Under the pieces are notes generated by a model. That model did no database searches and was not told where the DNA came from. It was given only the letters and a program-made list of their open reading frames with translations. A stretch of DNA of 64,000 bases from Marinilabiliales bacterium (GTDB lineage Bacteria; Bacteroidota; Bacteroidia; Bacteroidales; PUMT01), in the NCBI GenBank assembly GCA_007695015.1, contig REEN01000065.1:1-64000 (forward strand), written 5' to 3'. Shown one piece after another: positions 1 through 9,349 of the stretch. Every line of letters starts with the position of its first letter. Position 1 is the first letter of the stretch. The translations under genes and the position numbers were made by a program.

Positions 1-1
1 C

Positions 2-1699
2 GATGCAGTCGACCATTTCAGACAAGCCGTGTCTGTCAATGCAGAATTTTACCCGCTTGTATATTTTAACAAGGGTAATGCATTAATGGCCCTGGGAAGA
101 TATGAGGAGGCCCGTACCTCCTACAATAAACTATCCTCTTACAATGATGTTCCGGAAAGGATCCGGAGATCGGCCGGTCAGAAGATACTGAACTGTGAGT
201 TTGCGATAGAAGCCATGAAGAACCCGGTGCCCTTTGATCCGGTGGATATAGGCCCCGCCATAAATTCGGAAGATGATGAGTACTGGCCCACCCTGACAGC
301 CGATGAGCAGGTACTGATCTTCACCAGACAGACTAAACGGGATACTTCAGGAAGAAGGGTTCCGCCCAATTTAAGGGAGGATTTCTATGTCAGCTACTTT
401 GCCGGCAATGAATGGACCCCTGCCCGGGAAATAGGGCCTCCGCTAAGCTCCGAACTGAATGAAGGAGCACCCTCTGTTACCGCCGACGGCAGGCTGATAT
501 TCTTTACAGGCTGCAACCGTGAGGACGGACATGGCAGTTGTGACATTTATTTTGCCGAGCGGACCGGCAACAAGTGGGGGGAGCCTGTTAATCTCGGTCC
601 GCCGGTCAATACCACGGCATGGGAAGCCCAGCCTTCGGTAACACCCGATGGCCAGACCCTGTTTTTCTCAAGTAACCGCAGGGGAGGCCTAGGCAATATG
701 GACCTGTGGTATTCAAACTACCTTGGGAACGGCAGATGGGACGCTCCCGTTAATATGGGAGAAGTGATCAATACCCCGGGCAATGAGATGTCGCCTTTCA
801 TCCATGCTGACAACACGACGCTCTACTTTTCATCAGACGGGCACACCGGTATGGGGGGGTATGACCTGTTTGTTATTCGCAGGGATGACGAGGGAGGCTG
901 GACCGCACCGTTGAACCTCGGGTATCCGCTCAATACCCATCATGATGAGATCGGTCTTATAGTAAATGCAAGGGGCGACAGGGGTTATTTTGCCTCCGAC
1001 AGGATGACCGGACTCGTAAGGGATATATATACATTTGAGCTCTACCCCGAAGTACGCCCAAAGGAAGTCTCCTATATGAAAGGCACCGTTTTTGACGCTG
1101 AAACCCGGAGGCGTTTGTCTGCCGGTTTTGAACTGATTGACCTGGAGACCGCTGAGACTGTAATACAATCTCTTTCAGATCCTGTAACGGGTGAGTTCCT
1201 GGTTCCGATAACCATGGGCAGGAATTATGCCCTGAATGTTTCCGGGGAGGGCTACCTTTTTTATTCTGACCATTTTTCCCTTAGCGGATTTACCCCCCAG
1301 TCCGATCCCTACCTGAAGGATATTCCGCTTAATCCTATAAGAGAGGGTGAAAAGACTGTACTCAGAAACATATTTTTTGAGTTTGACAGTTACGAGCTGA
1401 AACCGGAATCAATCGTCGAGCTCGATTACCTTGTGAGTTTCCTGAACAACAATCCGGCTATCAGGATACGCATTAACGGTCATACCGATAATGTAGGAGG
1501 TGCAGATTACAACAAGGAACTGTCGGACCGGAGGGTTGAATCGGTTGCCGGTTACCTTTACCAGGCCGGTATTAGTCCCCAACGAGTTGAATACCGCGGA
1601 TTTGGCGAAACAATGCCGGTAGCAACAAATGAGACCGAAGAGGGCAGGGCATTGAACCGGCGGATTGAGTTCGAGATTATTGGCTCAGAGAGCCGTTGA
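2..1699 (+). CDS. TPR / PD40 beta-propeller / OmpA-like envelope protein, 5' end missing (PorE-like architecture)
   Basis: The frame is open from base 2, and the first residues (DAVDHFRQAV) continue a TPR helix pair, so the gene begins left of the window; a GTG at 29 is only an internal codon. Domain order is TPR (to about base 150), PD40/WD40-like beta-propeller blades with repeated FFSSNRRGG-type strands (about 270-1040), a carboxypeptidase-regulatory-like beta-sandwich (about 1075-1290), and a C-terminal OmpA peptidoglycan-binding domain (about 1350-1690; FFEFDSYELKPES, INGHTDNVG, LSDRRVESV, NRRIEFEI). OmpA domains of this kind bind peptidoglycan in the periplasm. The same four-domain order is known in Porphyromonas PorE of the type IX secretion system, but Bacteroidota carry many paralogues, so the PorE assignment is only suggestive. 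Confidence 0.88.
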   Translation, partial: DAVDHFRQAVSVNAEFYPLVYFNKGNALMALGRYEEARTSYNKLSSYNDVPERIRRSAGQKILNCEFAIEAMKNPVPFDPVDIGPAINSEDDEYWPTLTADEQVLIFTRQTKRDTSGRRVPPNLREDFYVSYFAGNEWTPAREIGPPLSSELNEGAPSVTADGRLIFFTGCNREDGHGSCDIYFAERTGNKWGEPVNLGPPVNTTAWEAQPSVTPDGQTLFFSSNRRGGLGNMDLWYSNYLGNGRWDAPVNMGEVINTPGNEMSPFIHADNTTLYFSSDGHTGMGGYDLFVIRRDDEGGWTAPLNLGYPLNTHHDEIGLIVNARGDRGYFASDRMTGLVRDIYTFELYPEVRPKEVSYMKGTVFDAETRRRLSAGFELIDLETAETVIQSLSDPVTGEFLVPITMGRNYALNVSGEGYLFYSDHFSLSGFTPQSDPYLKDIPLNPIREGEKTVLRNIFFEFDSYELKPESIVELDYLVSFLNNNPAIRIRINGHTDNVGGADYNKELSDRRVESVAGYLYQAGISPQRVEYRGFGETMPVATNETEEGRALNRRIEFEIIGSESR

Positions 1700-1704
1700 T
1701 ACTG

Positions 1705-2106
1705 CTATTTACTATCCTGGATTGTTTGCACCGCAATCTCAGGTGGCGAGGCCAGGTGCTTCTTTACAGTGCACAGGTCTGCTGCCTTTTTTATCGCATC
1801 CCTGTATCTTTCAGGAAAACCGGCCGGCAGTTGAATTTCTATGCTTATTTTGTCAATCAGCCTTTTTTCGGGATTATAATTCATTGTCTGGACCAGCCTG
1901 ATCCCGGAGGAAGGTATATCTCTCTGATCGCAGAATGATTTAACATATATGCCGGCACATGTCCCGATTGAAGCAAGAAACAGGGAAAAGGGCTCCGGTG
2001 CGCTGCTCTCACCACCAGCCTTGGCCGGCTGGTCAGTTTTAATTGTCATGCCCTTGTATTCTGCATTAACTTTCTTGCCATCCTCAAAACTTATAATCAT
2101 TTCCAT
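1705..2106 (-). CDS. OsmC family protein
   Basis: This 133-residue protein matches the OsmC/Ohr/YhfA fold family: an N-terminal beta-strand region, then SAPEPFSLFLASIGTCAGIY and a C-terminal ADLCTVKKHL. These hold the two cysteines (in GTCAGIY and DLCTVKK) placed as in OsmC-type thiol peroxidases. Family members reduce organic hydroperoxides in the cytoplasm; the exact substrate here is unknown. The ATG at 2104-2106 gives the normal family length. It converges on the OmpA-like gene with only a few bases between the stop codons. A Bacteroidota -7 box (TATCTTTG on the minus strand) lies about 40 nt upstream, so it is probably a single-gene unit. Confidence 0.85.
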   Translation of the reverse strand: MEMIISFEDGKKVNAEYKGMTIKTDQPAKAGGESSAPEPFSLFLASIGTCAGIYVKSFCDQRDIPSSGIRLVQTMNYNPEKRLIDKISIEIQLPAGFPERYRDAIKKAADLCTVKKHLASPPEIAVQTIQDSK

Positions 2107-2144
2107 TTTATGATGATTTTTACCCTGGGTTTAGTTTACAACTG

Positions 2145-2152
2145 CAAAGATA
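2145..2152 (-). promoter_or_regulatory. -7 box of the OsmC gene
   Basis: Read on the minus strand this is TATCTTTG, an exact match to the Bacteroidota consensus TAnnTTTG, 39 nt upstream of the ATG at 2106. No convincing -33 TTTG was found at the expected spacing. Confidence 0.5.
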
Positions 2153-2317
2153 ATCTAAATGTATTGATATATTAATCAGATTGTAAGGGAAGATACAACT
2201 CCCGTACTGACTGGCCGGGTAATATCATTGTTTCTTCAGGGTATAATTCTTGCTTCAGGGTGTGATCTTTTGTATATTGGCGGGCTGACAGATCATGACA
2301 AACAATAAGCAACAGTT

Positions 2318-2503
2318 ATGGAATGCAAGATCGAAAAGAACAAAGAGATTTGTAACTGTACATATTCTTGCAGCCGCAAGGGGATGTGCTGCGAATGCCT
2401 TCACTATCATCGGCGGATGGGACAACTCCCGGCGTGTTACTTCAGTGAAAGTGCAGAAAGGACCTATGACCGGAGCATTGAGAATTACCTGAGGAGCCGC
2501 TAG
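2318..2503 (+). CDS. Small Cys-rich protein, DUF6485 family
   Basis: This 61-residue protein has seven cysteines, clustered as CNCTYSC and KGMCCEC, followed by [15 protein letters not shown] and ending [17 protein letters not shown] recognise the pattern as the small DUF6485 family found in anaerobic bacteria; its function is unknown. The Cys/His pattern suggests a zinc or iron-sulfur site, which is inference. The ATG at 2318 starts directly at the conserved MECK segment. It stands alone, upstream of a long hairpin (2522-2585) and convergent with the tricorn-like gene. Confidence 0.75.
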   Translation: MECKIEKNKEICNCTYSCSRKGMCCECLHYHRRMGQLPACYFSESAERTYDRSIENYLRSR

Positions 2504-2521
2504 GTTTCCACCGGAGCGCAT

Positions 2522-2585
2522 AAAGGCAACAGGCCCGGATGCCGGAGGGTTTAACTCCTGCATTCAGGCCTGTCCCTGTGCCTTT
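2522..2585. terminator. Long hairpin between convergent genes, candidate bidirectional terminator
   Basis: AAAGGCA (2522-2528), ACAGGCC (2529-2535), GGATGC (2537-2542) and GGAG (2544-2547) pair in order with CTCC (2555-2558), GCATTC (2560-2565), GGCCTGT (2567-2573) and TGCCTTT (2579-2585). This gives about 24 pairs, broken by two single mismatches and one 5-nt bulge, around a 7-nt loop. It lies between the stop of the DUF6485 gene and the stop of the tricorn-like gene. The flanking T-runs are short, so intrinsic termination is likely but not certain. Confidence 0.5.
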
Positions 2586-2611
2586 CCCGGGCCACGGGTA
2601 TGTTCACGTCA

Positions 2612-5600
2612 TTATTTGCTCTTATCGGGAAATTCGGGTATTGGAGGAACCCACTGATCCCACTCCTCAATCTTCTTAAGTATCACTTCTATTGCCTTGT
2701 TCAGCTGGTCATCAATCCCCCTGAACTCCCTGGCAGGATCGTTGTCGATCCAGATATCGGGTTCAACCCCTTCGCCCTCAATGATAAAGCCGCTTCCGTC
2801 TGCCGCATATGGGGCATATGATGGAGTAATGATCGAGCCCCCGTCCATGCAGGGTATGGCTCCGCTGTAGCCGACAACTCCTCCCCAGGTTGTGACACCG
2901 ATGATTGTCCCGATGTTGTGCTGCCTGAACCTGTAGGGGAAGAGATCGCCGTCAGATGCCGAATACCTGTCTATCAGCGCTACCTTCGGACCTACATGCG
3001 TGCCTACCGGGTTCACAGAACCTACCGTCTGGTTTGTATGCATGGTGGCATAGGTCATTGTCCGCTGCAACCTCTCTATTATCATGGGTGAAACGTTACC
3101 ACCACCGTTGCCGCGGTCATCTATGATAAGTCCGCGTTTCTGCAATTGCGGGTAATAAAGCCTTGCCCACTGGTTAAGTCCGTTTACACCCATATCGGGT
3201 ATGTGAATGTAGCCAACCTGTCCGCCCGTTGCTTCATCGACCCTGCGAATATTATCCTGGACCCAGTTATAATAATAGAGGTCGGCCTCGTCGGCAACAG
3301 GTGTAACCAGTATTTTACGGCTGCCTTCAAGATCAGGCTTGCTGTTGACGGTCAGCTCCACAAGTCTGCCGGCGGTATTGATGAGCAGGCTGTATATGTT
3401 ATCAACTTCATTAACCGGATTTCCGTTTACGGCAAGGATGAAATAACCAGGTTCGACATTCATGCCGATCTCTGTAAGTGGTGATCGCAGATTGCTGCTC
3501 CAGTTGGCTCCTTCAAGTATGCGATCAATCCTGGCAAAACCTGATTCGTCAGTACTAAGCTCTGCACCCAGCAGTCCCATATTGATCCTTTCGGGCATGG
3601 GCCGTTCACCGTTCTGTGCGTATGCATGGCTCACATTCAGTTCGGCAATAAGCTCGCCTATTATGTAGGTCAGGTCGGTTCTGTGACGCACGTGGGGGAC
3701 CAGAACATTGTACTTTTCATACATCGCTTCCCAGTCCACCCCATGCATGTTCGGATCATAGAAGAAGTCCCTCATCTGTCTCCAGCTTTCGTCATATATC
3801 TGCTGCCACTCCTCTGAATAGTCAACCCAGGCTCTGAGACCGGACAGGTCAATGTGGTCGGAAACGTTGATGGGGGATGACGGCAGGTCGATGACTGCGA
3901 AGTTGTTGCGGATGCGGACAAGCATTTTCCTGTTGTTGGGAGAGAGGCTGAAGGATATGTTCTCACCAAGTTTTGTCTCTTCCTCTTTGGAAAGGTCATA
4001 CATTTTCATGCTGGTAGCTCCTGCGCCGGTCGACCTCTCATTGTAATAGATGCGGTCGCCTGTGGCAACAACGCTGAAATAGTTCGAAGGGGAAACCGGA
4101 AGCGAGACGATCCTGTTACCGATGCCCTCGATATCCACCTTTATCGGATCTCCGGGCTGCCTGTCAGGACCTGATGATTGTCCGGCCGAACCGCTGCTGC
4201 CGGCTGTTTCTACCGTATCATCTTTTGGGGCAAAGGGACTGGGTGTCTCTTTTGCAAGAGTAACCAGGTATATTCTGGTCATGTCAGTGTATGCATGGTT
4301 CCACTCGGTCTGGCTGTAAGTGGGGTTGAAATCCCTCCTGGAGGTGAATACCAGGTATTTGCCGTCTGTACTGAAAGTCGGGTTACCCGATGCGTACCAT
4401 TTGTCGGTTACCTCATGGATGCTGCCGTTCTGGACATTATAGAGGCAGATGATGTTCATTCCGCGTTCGGGCCTTGTAAATGCTATCCACCTGCTGTCGG
4501 GCGACCAGCTGTAGTCTGAGATAACCGACAATCCGCTGTAGGCTACATCAGTTATGGTTCGGGTAGTTACATCCACTATCCTCAGCCTGTTTCTCTTGTC
4601 GTGATAAAGTATCTTCCTGCTGTCGGGCGACCACTGGAAACCGAATATGTAGGTGTCGCCTGCAGAAGTCAGCTGAACCGGAGACCCGGAGCCATCATGT
4701 TTTTGCATGTAAATCTCAAATTCCCCGCCTTTATCAGACACCCAGGCAATGTGTTCGCCGTCGGGCGACCAGCTGGCATTCCTGTCATGGGCGCCGGGTG
4801 ACTGGGTCAGGTTCCTTGTAATGCCTTTTGTCACGGGCACATTGAAGATCTCTCCTCTTGCCGAGAAGACCACCCTTTCGCCATTGGGCGATGTTCCGGC
4901 CGAGCGTACCGATCCGGAGACGTCCTTCCATTCAGCCCTTGCATGAACGAAGTCACCTGTAATTGTTATGGGTACCTTCTCATACTCCTTCGTCCTGGTA
5001 TCAAACTTATATATGTATCCGCCGTTTTCAAATACGATGAAGTTCCTGCCCAGGGACGGGAACTTAATGTCATATTCGGCAAAGTTGGTCACTCTCCTGG
5101 TCTCTCCGGTATTGGTGTTATAAACATACATGTTCATGATACGCTCCCTGTCGGAAAGGAAGTATATCTCATCTCTTACCCACATGGGGATTATGTCCTG
5201 TGATTTGCTGTTTGTTATGTTGGTATTGGTCCGCGCAACCCTGTCGTATACCCAGATATCATCGGCCATTCCACCTTCATAATATTTCCAGGTACGGAAC
5301 TCACGGAACACCTTGTTGTATGCAAACTTCTGTCCGTCGAGCGAGTAGGAGAGGAAACCTCCCTCTGAAAGGGGAAGCTGAACCGGAAGTCCCCCCTCTG
5401 CCGGGACGTTGTATAGCTGCCCCTTGAAAGAGTTGAACGATCTTTTTCTCGACCGGAATGTTATACTGCTGCCGTCGGGTGTCCATCCCATCACAATATT
5501 GTTGGGCCCCATACGGTCTCCCAGGTCATCACGCCCCAGTGTGGCAGTGTAAGTCAGCCTCTCAGGCTCGCCGCCTCCGGCGGGAATGAGGAACACCTCG

Positions 5601-5860
5601 GTATTGCCGTCATACTGGCCGGTAAAAGCGATATGTTTACCGTCGGGCGAAAACCTGGGAAACATCTCATAACCGTCGTGCCCGGTAAGCTTCCTGGCTG
5701 TCCCCCCTGAACTGCTTACCGTATAAAGGCTTCCGGCGTAACTGAATGCTATCTGATCGCCGTGAATTGCGGGAAACCTCAGCAACCTGGCTTCCTCTCG
5801 GGCTGCAGTAATGCAGAATGCAAACAGCAGTAACGTAAAAACTGTAATTTTTTTTGTCAT
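2612..5860 (-). CDS. Tricorn-like serine protease with PD40 propeller, PDZ and S41 domains, secreted
   Basis: This 1082-residue protein has an N-terminal signal peptide (KKITVFTLLLFAFCITAA), then PD40/tricorn beta-propeller repeats up to about residue 560, recognisable from FSPDGKHIAFTG and WSPDSRKILYHD motifs. The tricorn core and a PDZ segment follow (about 740-870), then the C-terminal S41 protease domain with GLIIDDRGNGGG and the nucleophile region DRYSASDGDLF. In archaeal tricorn this core degrades peptides of proteasomal size. In Bacteroidota the homologues are exported peptidases of unclear substrate. It is transcribed away from the GH3 fusion gene. A low-complexity S/G/P stretch near residue 570 separates propeller and core. 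Confidence 0.9.
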   Translation of the reverse strand: MTKKITVFTLLLFAFCITAAREEARLLRFPAIHGDQIAFSYAGSLYTVSSSGGTARKLTGHDGYEMFPRFSPDGKHIAFTGQYDGNTEVFLIPAGGGEPERLTYTATLGRDDLGDRMGPNNIVMGWTPDGSSITFRSRKRSFNSFKGQLYNVPAEGGLPVQLPLSEGGFLSYSLDGQKFAYNKVFREFRTWKYYEGGMADDIWVYDRVARTNTNITNSKSQDIIPMWVRDEIYFLSDRERIMNMYVYNTNTGETRRVTNFAEYDIKFPSLGRNFIVFENGGYIYKFDTRTKEYEKVPITITGDFVHARAEWKDVSGSVRSAGTSPNGERVVFSARGEIFNVPVTKGITRNLTQSPGAHDRNASWSPDGEHIAWVSDKGGEFEIYMQKHDGSGSPVQLTSAGDTYIFGFQWSPDSRKILYHDKRNRLRIVDVTTRTITDVAYSGLSVISDYSWSPDSRWIAFTRPERGMNIICLYNVQNGSIHEVTDKWYASGNPTFSTDGKYLVFTSRRDFNPTYSQTEWNHAYTDMTRIYLVTLAKETPSPFAPKDDTVETAGSSGSAGQSSGPDRQPGDPIKVDIEGIGNRIVSLPVSPSNYFSVVATGDRIYYNERSTGAGATSMKMYDLSKEEETKLGENISFSLSPNNRKMLVRIRNNFAVIDLPSSPINVSDHIDLSGLRAWVDYSEEWQQIYDESWRQMRDFFYDPNMHGVDWEAMYEKYNVLVPHVRHRTDLTYIIGELIAELNVSHAYAQNGERPMPERINMGLLGAELSTDESGFARIDRILEGANWSSNLRSPLTEIGMNVEPGYFILAVNGNPVNEVDNIYSLLINTAGRLVELTVNSKPDLEGSRKILVTPVADEADLYYYNWVQDNIRRVDEATGGQVGYIHIPDMGVNGLNQWARLYYPQLQKRGLIIDDRGNGGGNVSPMIIERLQRTMTYATMHTNQTVGSVNPVGTHVGPKVALIDRYSASDGDLFPYRFRQHNIGTIIGVTTWGGVVGYSGAIPCMDGGSIITPSYAPYAADGSGFIIEGEGVEPDIWIDNDPAREFRGIDDQLNKAIEVILKKIEEWDQWVPPIPEFPDKSK

Positions 5861-5943
5861 GTCTGAACTCAGTTGATTAATTCAATCATTAATTATTATG
5901 GTTGTAAAAGTACATGCAATTTTTTTTAAAAAAAACCGTATTT

Positions 5944-5975
5944 ATTGGGCAATACAGGGTAATCAAGTATCTTTG
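5944..5975 (+). promoter_or_regulatory. Promoter of the GH3/beta-lactamase fusion gene
   Basis: An ATTG -33 element (5944-5947) and the exact -7 box TATCTTTG (5968-5975) are separated by 20 nt, as in the Bacteroidota sigma-ABfr promoter. Transcription should start near 5981. This rules out an upstream in-frame ATG at 5914 and supports the ATG at 6037 as the start codon. Confidence 0.65.
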
Positions 5976-6036
5976 CGTTGCTGACCGGCATTTTTTCCCG
6001 GATTACTTGCTTGCAACTTTTTATCAGGTTTGGATT

Positions 6037-9000
6037 ATGTTTTCATTTTCCCGGTTCTTGTTTCCTGTAATACTGGTCCTCCTTCTTCTTCCGGCTAATC
6101 ATCCTCCAGTGCTGAATTTGGCAGCCCAGGAAGGAAGGATAATACCGCCGCCGTATGCAGGGGTAGGCGACGGATGGGTTGATTCCGTTCTTAACTCCCT
6201 TACCCTGAAAGAGAGAATAGGTCAGCTTATAATGGCCGAGGCATATTCCGATTCCCGGTATGCCGATGAGGATGAGATATTGAGGCTGATAAGCGAGTAT
6301 AATATCGGGGGACTTATCTTTATGAGGGGAGGGCCTGTAAGGCAGGCCAATATGGCCAACCGTTACCAGTCGCATGCTGCTACACCCCTGATGATCGCCA
6401 TGGATGCTGAGTGGGGACTCGAAATGCGTCTTGACAGCACTATGTCATGGCCACGCCATATTGTCCTCGGAGCAGTGCAGGACAACAGGCTTATATATGA
6501 AATGGGTGCTGAGATTGCCCACCAGATGAGGCGGGTAGGTGCGCACGTAAACTTTGCACCTGTTCTTGACATCAATGTCAACCCCCGGAATCCCGTTATA
6601 GGCAGCAGGTCATTTGGCGATGACAGGTGGAATGTAGCTGACAAGGGTCTGCATCTGATGAATGGGATGCAGGATAACGGGGTGCTTGCCGTGGGCAAAC
6701 ATTTTCCCGGGCACGGTGATACAGACATGGATTCCCACCATACGCTCCCGCTTATTCCTCATTCCATTGAACGGATCGACACCCTCGAGCTTGTTCCCTT
6801 TAAGGAGTTCATTGACAAGGGTGCAGGCGGGATCATGACTGCACATCTTCAGGTACCCGCAATAGACAGCACACCCATGCTTGCGACATCGCTTTCTCCG
6901 CTGGCTGTTGAGGAACTTCTGAGGAGGACCCTCGGATTCCGTGGCCTGGTTTTTACCGATGGCCTTGGTATGAGTGGTGTAACCGACCATTTCAGTCCGG
7001 GCCATCTTGAAGTGCAGGCTTTGCTGGCCGGTAACGATATACTGCTTATGCCGCCGGATGTTGACAGGGCCGTTGCTGCAATACTGGAGGCCGTAGAAAG
7101 CGGGATCATTCCGGAAGAGATCATCGAAGAGAGGTGCAGGAGGGTGCTGCAGGTTAAATACTGGTTAGGGCTGAACAGTCTCAGCCATGTTGATACATCG
7201 GACATTATGCGGGACCTTAACCGGCCATCTGCCGGGGTGAACTTCAGGAGGATTACCGGAGCTTCCCTCACGCTGCTTGAAAACCGTAATGAAATGCTGC
7301 CGCTTGTCCGGCCCGATACACTCCGCATTGCCAGCGTCTCAATTGGCGACGGGAGCAGAACAGAGTTCCAGGAAGGGCTTGAGCTGTACTCACCTGTAAA
7401 GCACTATTCGATCAGTAAATATGCTACACTTCAGCAGTTCGGAAACCTGATGGCAGAGCTTGACAAATACGACCTTGTTATTGCAGGTGTTCATAATCCT
7501 GATAACCGGCGGTCAAGGCAGTACGGAGTATCTCCCCAGACATCCTACTTCATCAGGAGGCTGGCCCCCAGGAACAACCTGGTGCTTGTCCTTTTCACCT
7601 CACCCTATGCAATCTCTTTCTTTGACGATCTTTCGGGAGTTGATGCCCTGCTTGTTTCATATGACGATAACCCGGTTGCACAGCAATACTCTGCGCAGTT
7701 AATATTCGGTGCGGTTGCTGCATCGGGCAGGTTGCCGGTCAGTGTCAGTTCCCGGTTCACTGCGGGAGCCGGGAAGGATACTTATCTGACGGGAAGACTC
7801 AGGTACTCGGTGCCTGAGGATGCAGGCCTCGATTCAGAGAAACTTCAGAAAATTGACGAACTGGTCAATAATGCAATTAGTGAGAAGGCAATACCAGGAG
7901 CCCAGGTGCTTGTGGCCAGGCGTGGCAATGTTGTGTATCACAAGGCTTTCGGGTTTCACACATACAGGCAGACAAACCCGGTAAGGACAACCGATCTTTA
8001 CGACCTTGCCTCGATAACGAAAATTGCTGCTTCTGTTCCGGCAATAATGAGGCTTATTGAAGAGGGCAGGCTGGATCTTTCAAAAACCCTGGGATATTAT
8101 CTTCCTGAGCTGGAAGGTACAAATAAGTTCGACCTGGTTATCAAGGATGTGCTTATGCACCAGGCACGTCTGCAACCGTGGATACCATTCTATTACGACA
8201 CCTTTGAGAGTCTTGTGCCGGATGAGGAGCTTTTCTCCCGCAGGGTTTCGGCTCATTATCCGTATATGCTTGCAGCAAATATGTTCATGAACAGAAACTA
8301 CCGGTTCCTGGACAGCCTTTTCAGTGACCAGGCCGGAGGAGATTATACGGTAAGGGTTGCCAACAGGATGTTCATGAACAGGGCATGGCGCGACACCATA
8401 TACAAAAGGATCAATGATTCCCCTCTGAGGAGCAGCAACCGTTACCTGTACAGCGACCTTGGGTATTATTACCTGAAAAGCATTATAGAAAGAATAGGTT
8501 CGGAACCTCTTGATCAGTATGCATGGAAAAATTTCTACAAACCCATCGGAGCAGGCAGGATGACTTACCTTCCTCTTGAAAGGTACCCGGAAACTGAAAT
8601 TGTTCCCACTGAGAATGATGTGATCTTCAGGCGGCAGCTGGTTCACGGACACGTGCACGATCCGGGTACTGCAATGCTGGGCGGTGTGGGCGGCCATGCC
8701 GGACTTTTTTCGAATGCCAATGATCTTGCCAAGCTTATGCAGCTATACCTGCAGGGAGGCGTATACGGAGGGGTAAGGTACTTTGATCCTGAAACCATTG
8801 AATGGTTCACGTCGGCTCCGAACAGCAATAATGGGAACCGCCGGGGTATAGGTTTTGACAAGCCCGAGCGAAACAATTCAGGAAACGGGCCTACGGCATC
8901 TTCAGCCTCGCCTGAAAGCTTCGGCCACAGTGGCTTTACCGGGACCATGGCCTGGGCAGACCCGGCTGAAGAGATAATATATATTTTCCTGTCGAACAGG

Positions 9001-9090
9001 GTTCACCCCGATCAGTTCAACAACAAGCTGCTGCAGATGAACCTCCGCACCCGCATTCAGCAGGTAGTTTACGATGCAATAACGGATTAA
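6037..9090 (+). CDS. Exported GH3 glycosidase fused to a beta-lactamase-fold serine hydrolase
   Basis: A signal peptide (SRFLFPVILVLLLLP) is followed by a GH3 catalytic barrel of the NagZ type: the KHFPGHGDTDMDSHH motif at 221-235 carries the His acid/base dyad and D308 in FTDGLGMS is the expected nucleophile. A GH3 C-terminal domain (about 440-600) follows, then a class C beta-lactamase/esterase-fold domain (about 615-1017) with S659-x-x-K662, Y805-S-D and H964-S-G. NagZ-type enzymes remove N-acetylglucosamine from peptidoglycan or chitin fragments, and the second domain may act on peptide or ester bonds. The fusion is known in Bacteroidota. The ATG at 6037 is preferred over 5914 because of the promoter between them and the good signal peptide. 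A paralogue lies at 17248-19197. Confidence 0.9.
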   Translation: MFSFSRFLFPVILVLLLLPANHPPVLNLAAQEGRIIPPPYAGVGDGWVDSVLNSLTLKERIGQLIMAEAYSDSRYADEDEILRLISEYNIGGLIFMRGGPVRQANMANRYQSHAATPLMIAMDAEWGLEMRLDSTMSWPRHIVLGAVQDNRLIYEMGAEIAHQMRRVGAHVNFAPVLDINVNPRNPVIGSRSFGDDRWNVADKGLHLMNGMQDNGVLAVGKHFPGHGDTDMDSHHTLPLIPHSIERIDTLELVPFKEFIDKGAGGIMTAHLQVPAIDSTPMLATSLSPLAVEELLRRTLGFRGLVFTDGLGMSGVTDHFSPGHLEVQALLAGNDILLMPPDVDRAVAAILEAVESGIIPEEIIEERCRRVLQVKYWLGLNSLSHVDTSDIMRDLNRPSAGVNFRRITGASLTLLENRNEMLPLVRPDTLRIASVSIGDGSRTEFQEGLELYSPVKHYSISKYATLQQFGNLMAELDKYDLVIAGVHNPDNRRSRQYGVSPQTSYFIRRLAPRNNLVLVLFTSPYAISFFDDLSGVDALLVSYDDNPVAQQYSAQLIFGAVAASGRLPVSVSSRFTAGAGKDTYLTGRLRYSVPEDAGLDSEKLQKIDELVNNAISEKAIPGAQVLVARRGNVVYHKAFGFHTYRQTNPVRTTDLYDLASITKIAASVPAIMRLIEEGRLDLSKTLGYYLPELEGTNKFDLVIKDVLMHQARLQPWIPFYYDTFESLVPDEELFSRRVSAHYPYMLAANMFMNRNYRFLDSLFSDQAGGDYTVRVANRMFMNRAWRDTIYKRINDSPLRSSNRYLYSDLGYYYLKSIIERIGSEPLDQYAWKNFYKPIGAGRMTYLPLERYPETEIVPTENDVIFRRQLVHGHVHDPGTAMLGGVGGHAGLFSNANDLAKLMQLYLQGGVYGGVRYFDPETIEWFTSAPNSNNGNRRGIGFDKPERNNSGNGPTASSASPESFGHSGFTGTMAWADPAEEIIYIFLSNRVHPDQFNNKLLQMNLRTRIQQVVYDAITD

Positions 9091-9321
9091 AGCCGCATCT
9101 GCATGCATCATACCGGACACTATGCCATGGCAGATCAGAGCCGCACATGCATTCAGCAGGCAGAATGCAACCCCCCGCATATAGGCGCCGCGTCTCCCAT
9201 AATAGGGCTGTCTGCAATGCCCTGACAGATCATTGTCGCAGCAGTCCGGCTTTATGTTTAAAAGCACTTATTATTACTTTGTTAGTTGATAAAAATCATA
9301 CAGTCAGATATGGATTGTAGA

Positions 9322-9329
9322 TACATTTG
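9322..9329 (+). promoter_or_regulatory. -7 box of the methylmalonyl-CoA operon
   Basis: TACATTTG matches TAnnTTTG exactly, 20 nt upstream of the epimerase ATG. No good -33 TTTG is visible at the standard distance. No other candidate promoter was seen before the next genes, so it probably serves the whole operon. Confidence 0.5.
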
Positions 9330-9349
9330 TGTAATAAAAAACCAGAGAC

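Noticed and set aside
5914-6036. N-terminal extension of the GH3 fusion from the ATG at 5914
   Set aside because: It would be translated from upstream of the promoter at 5944-5975 and would bury the signal peptide.
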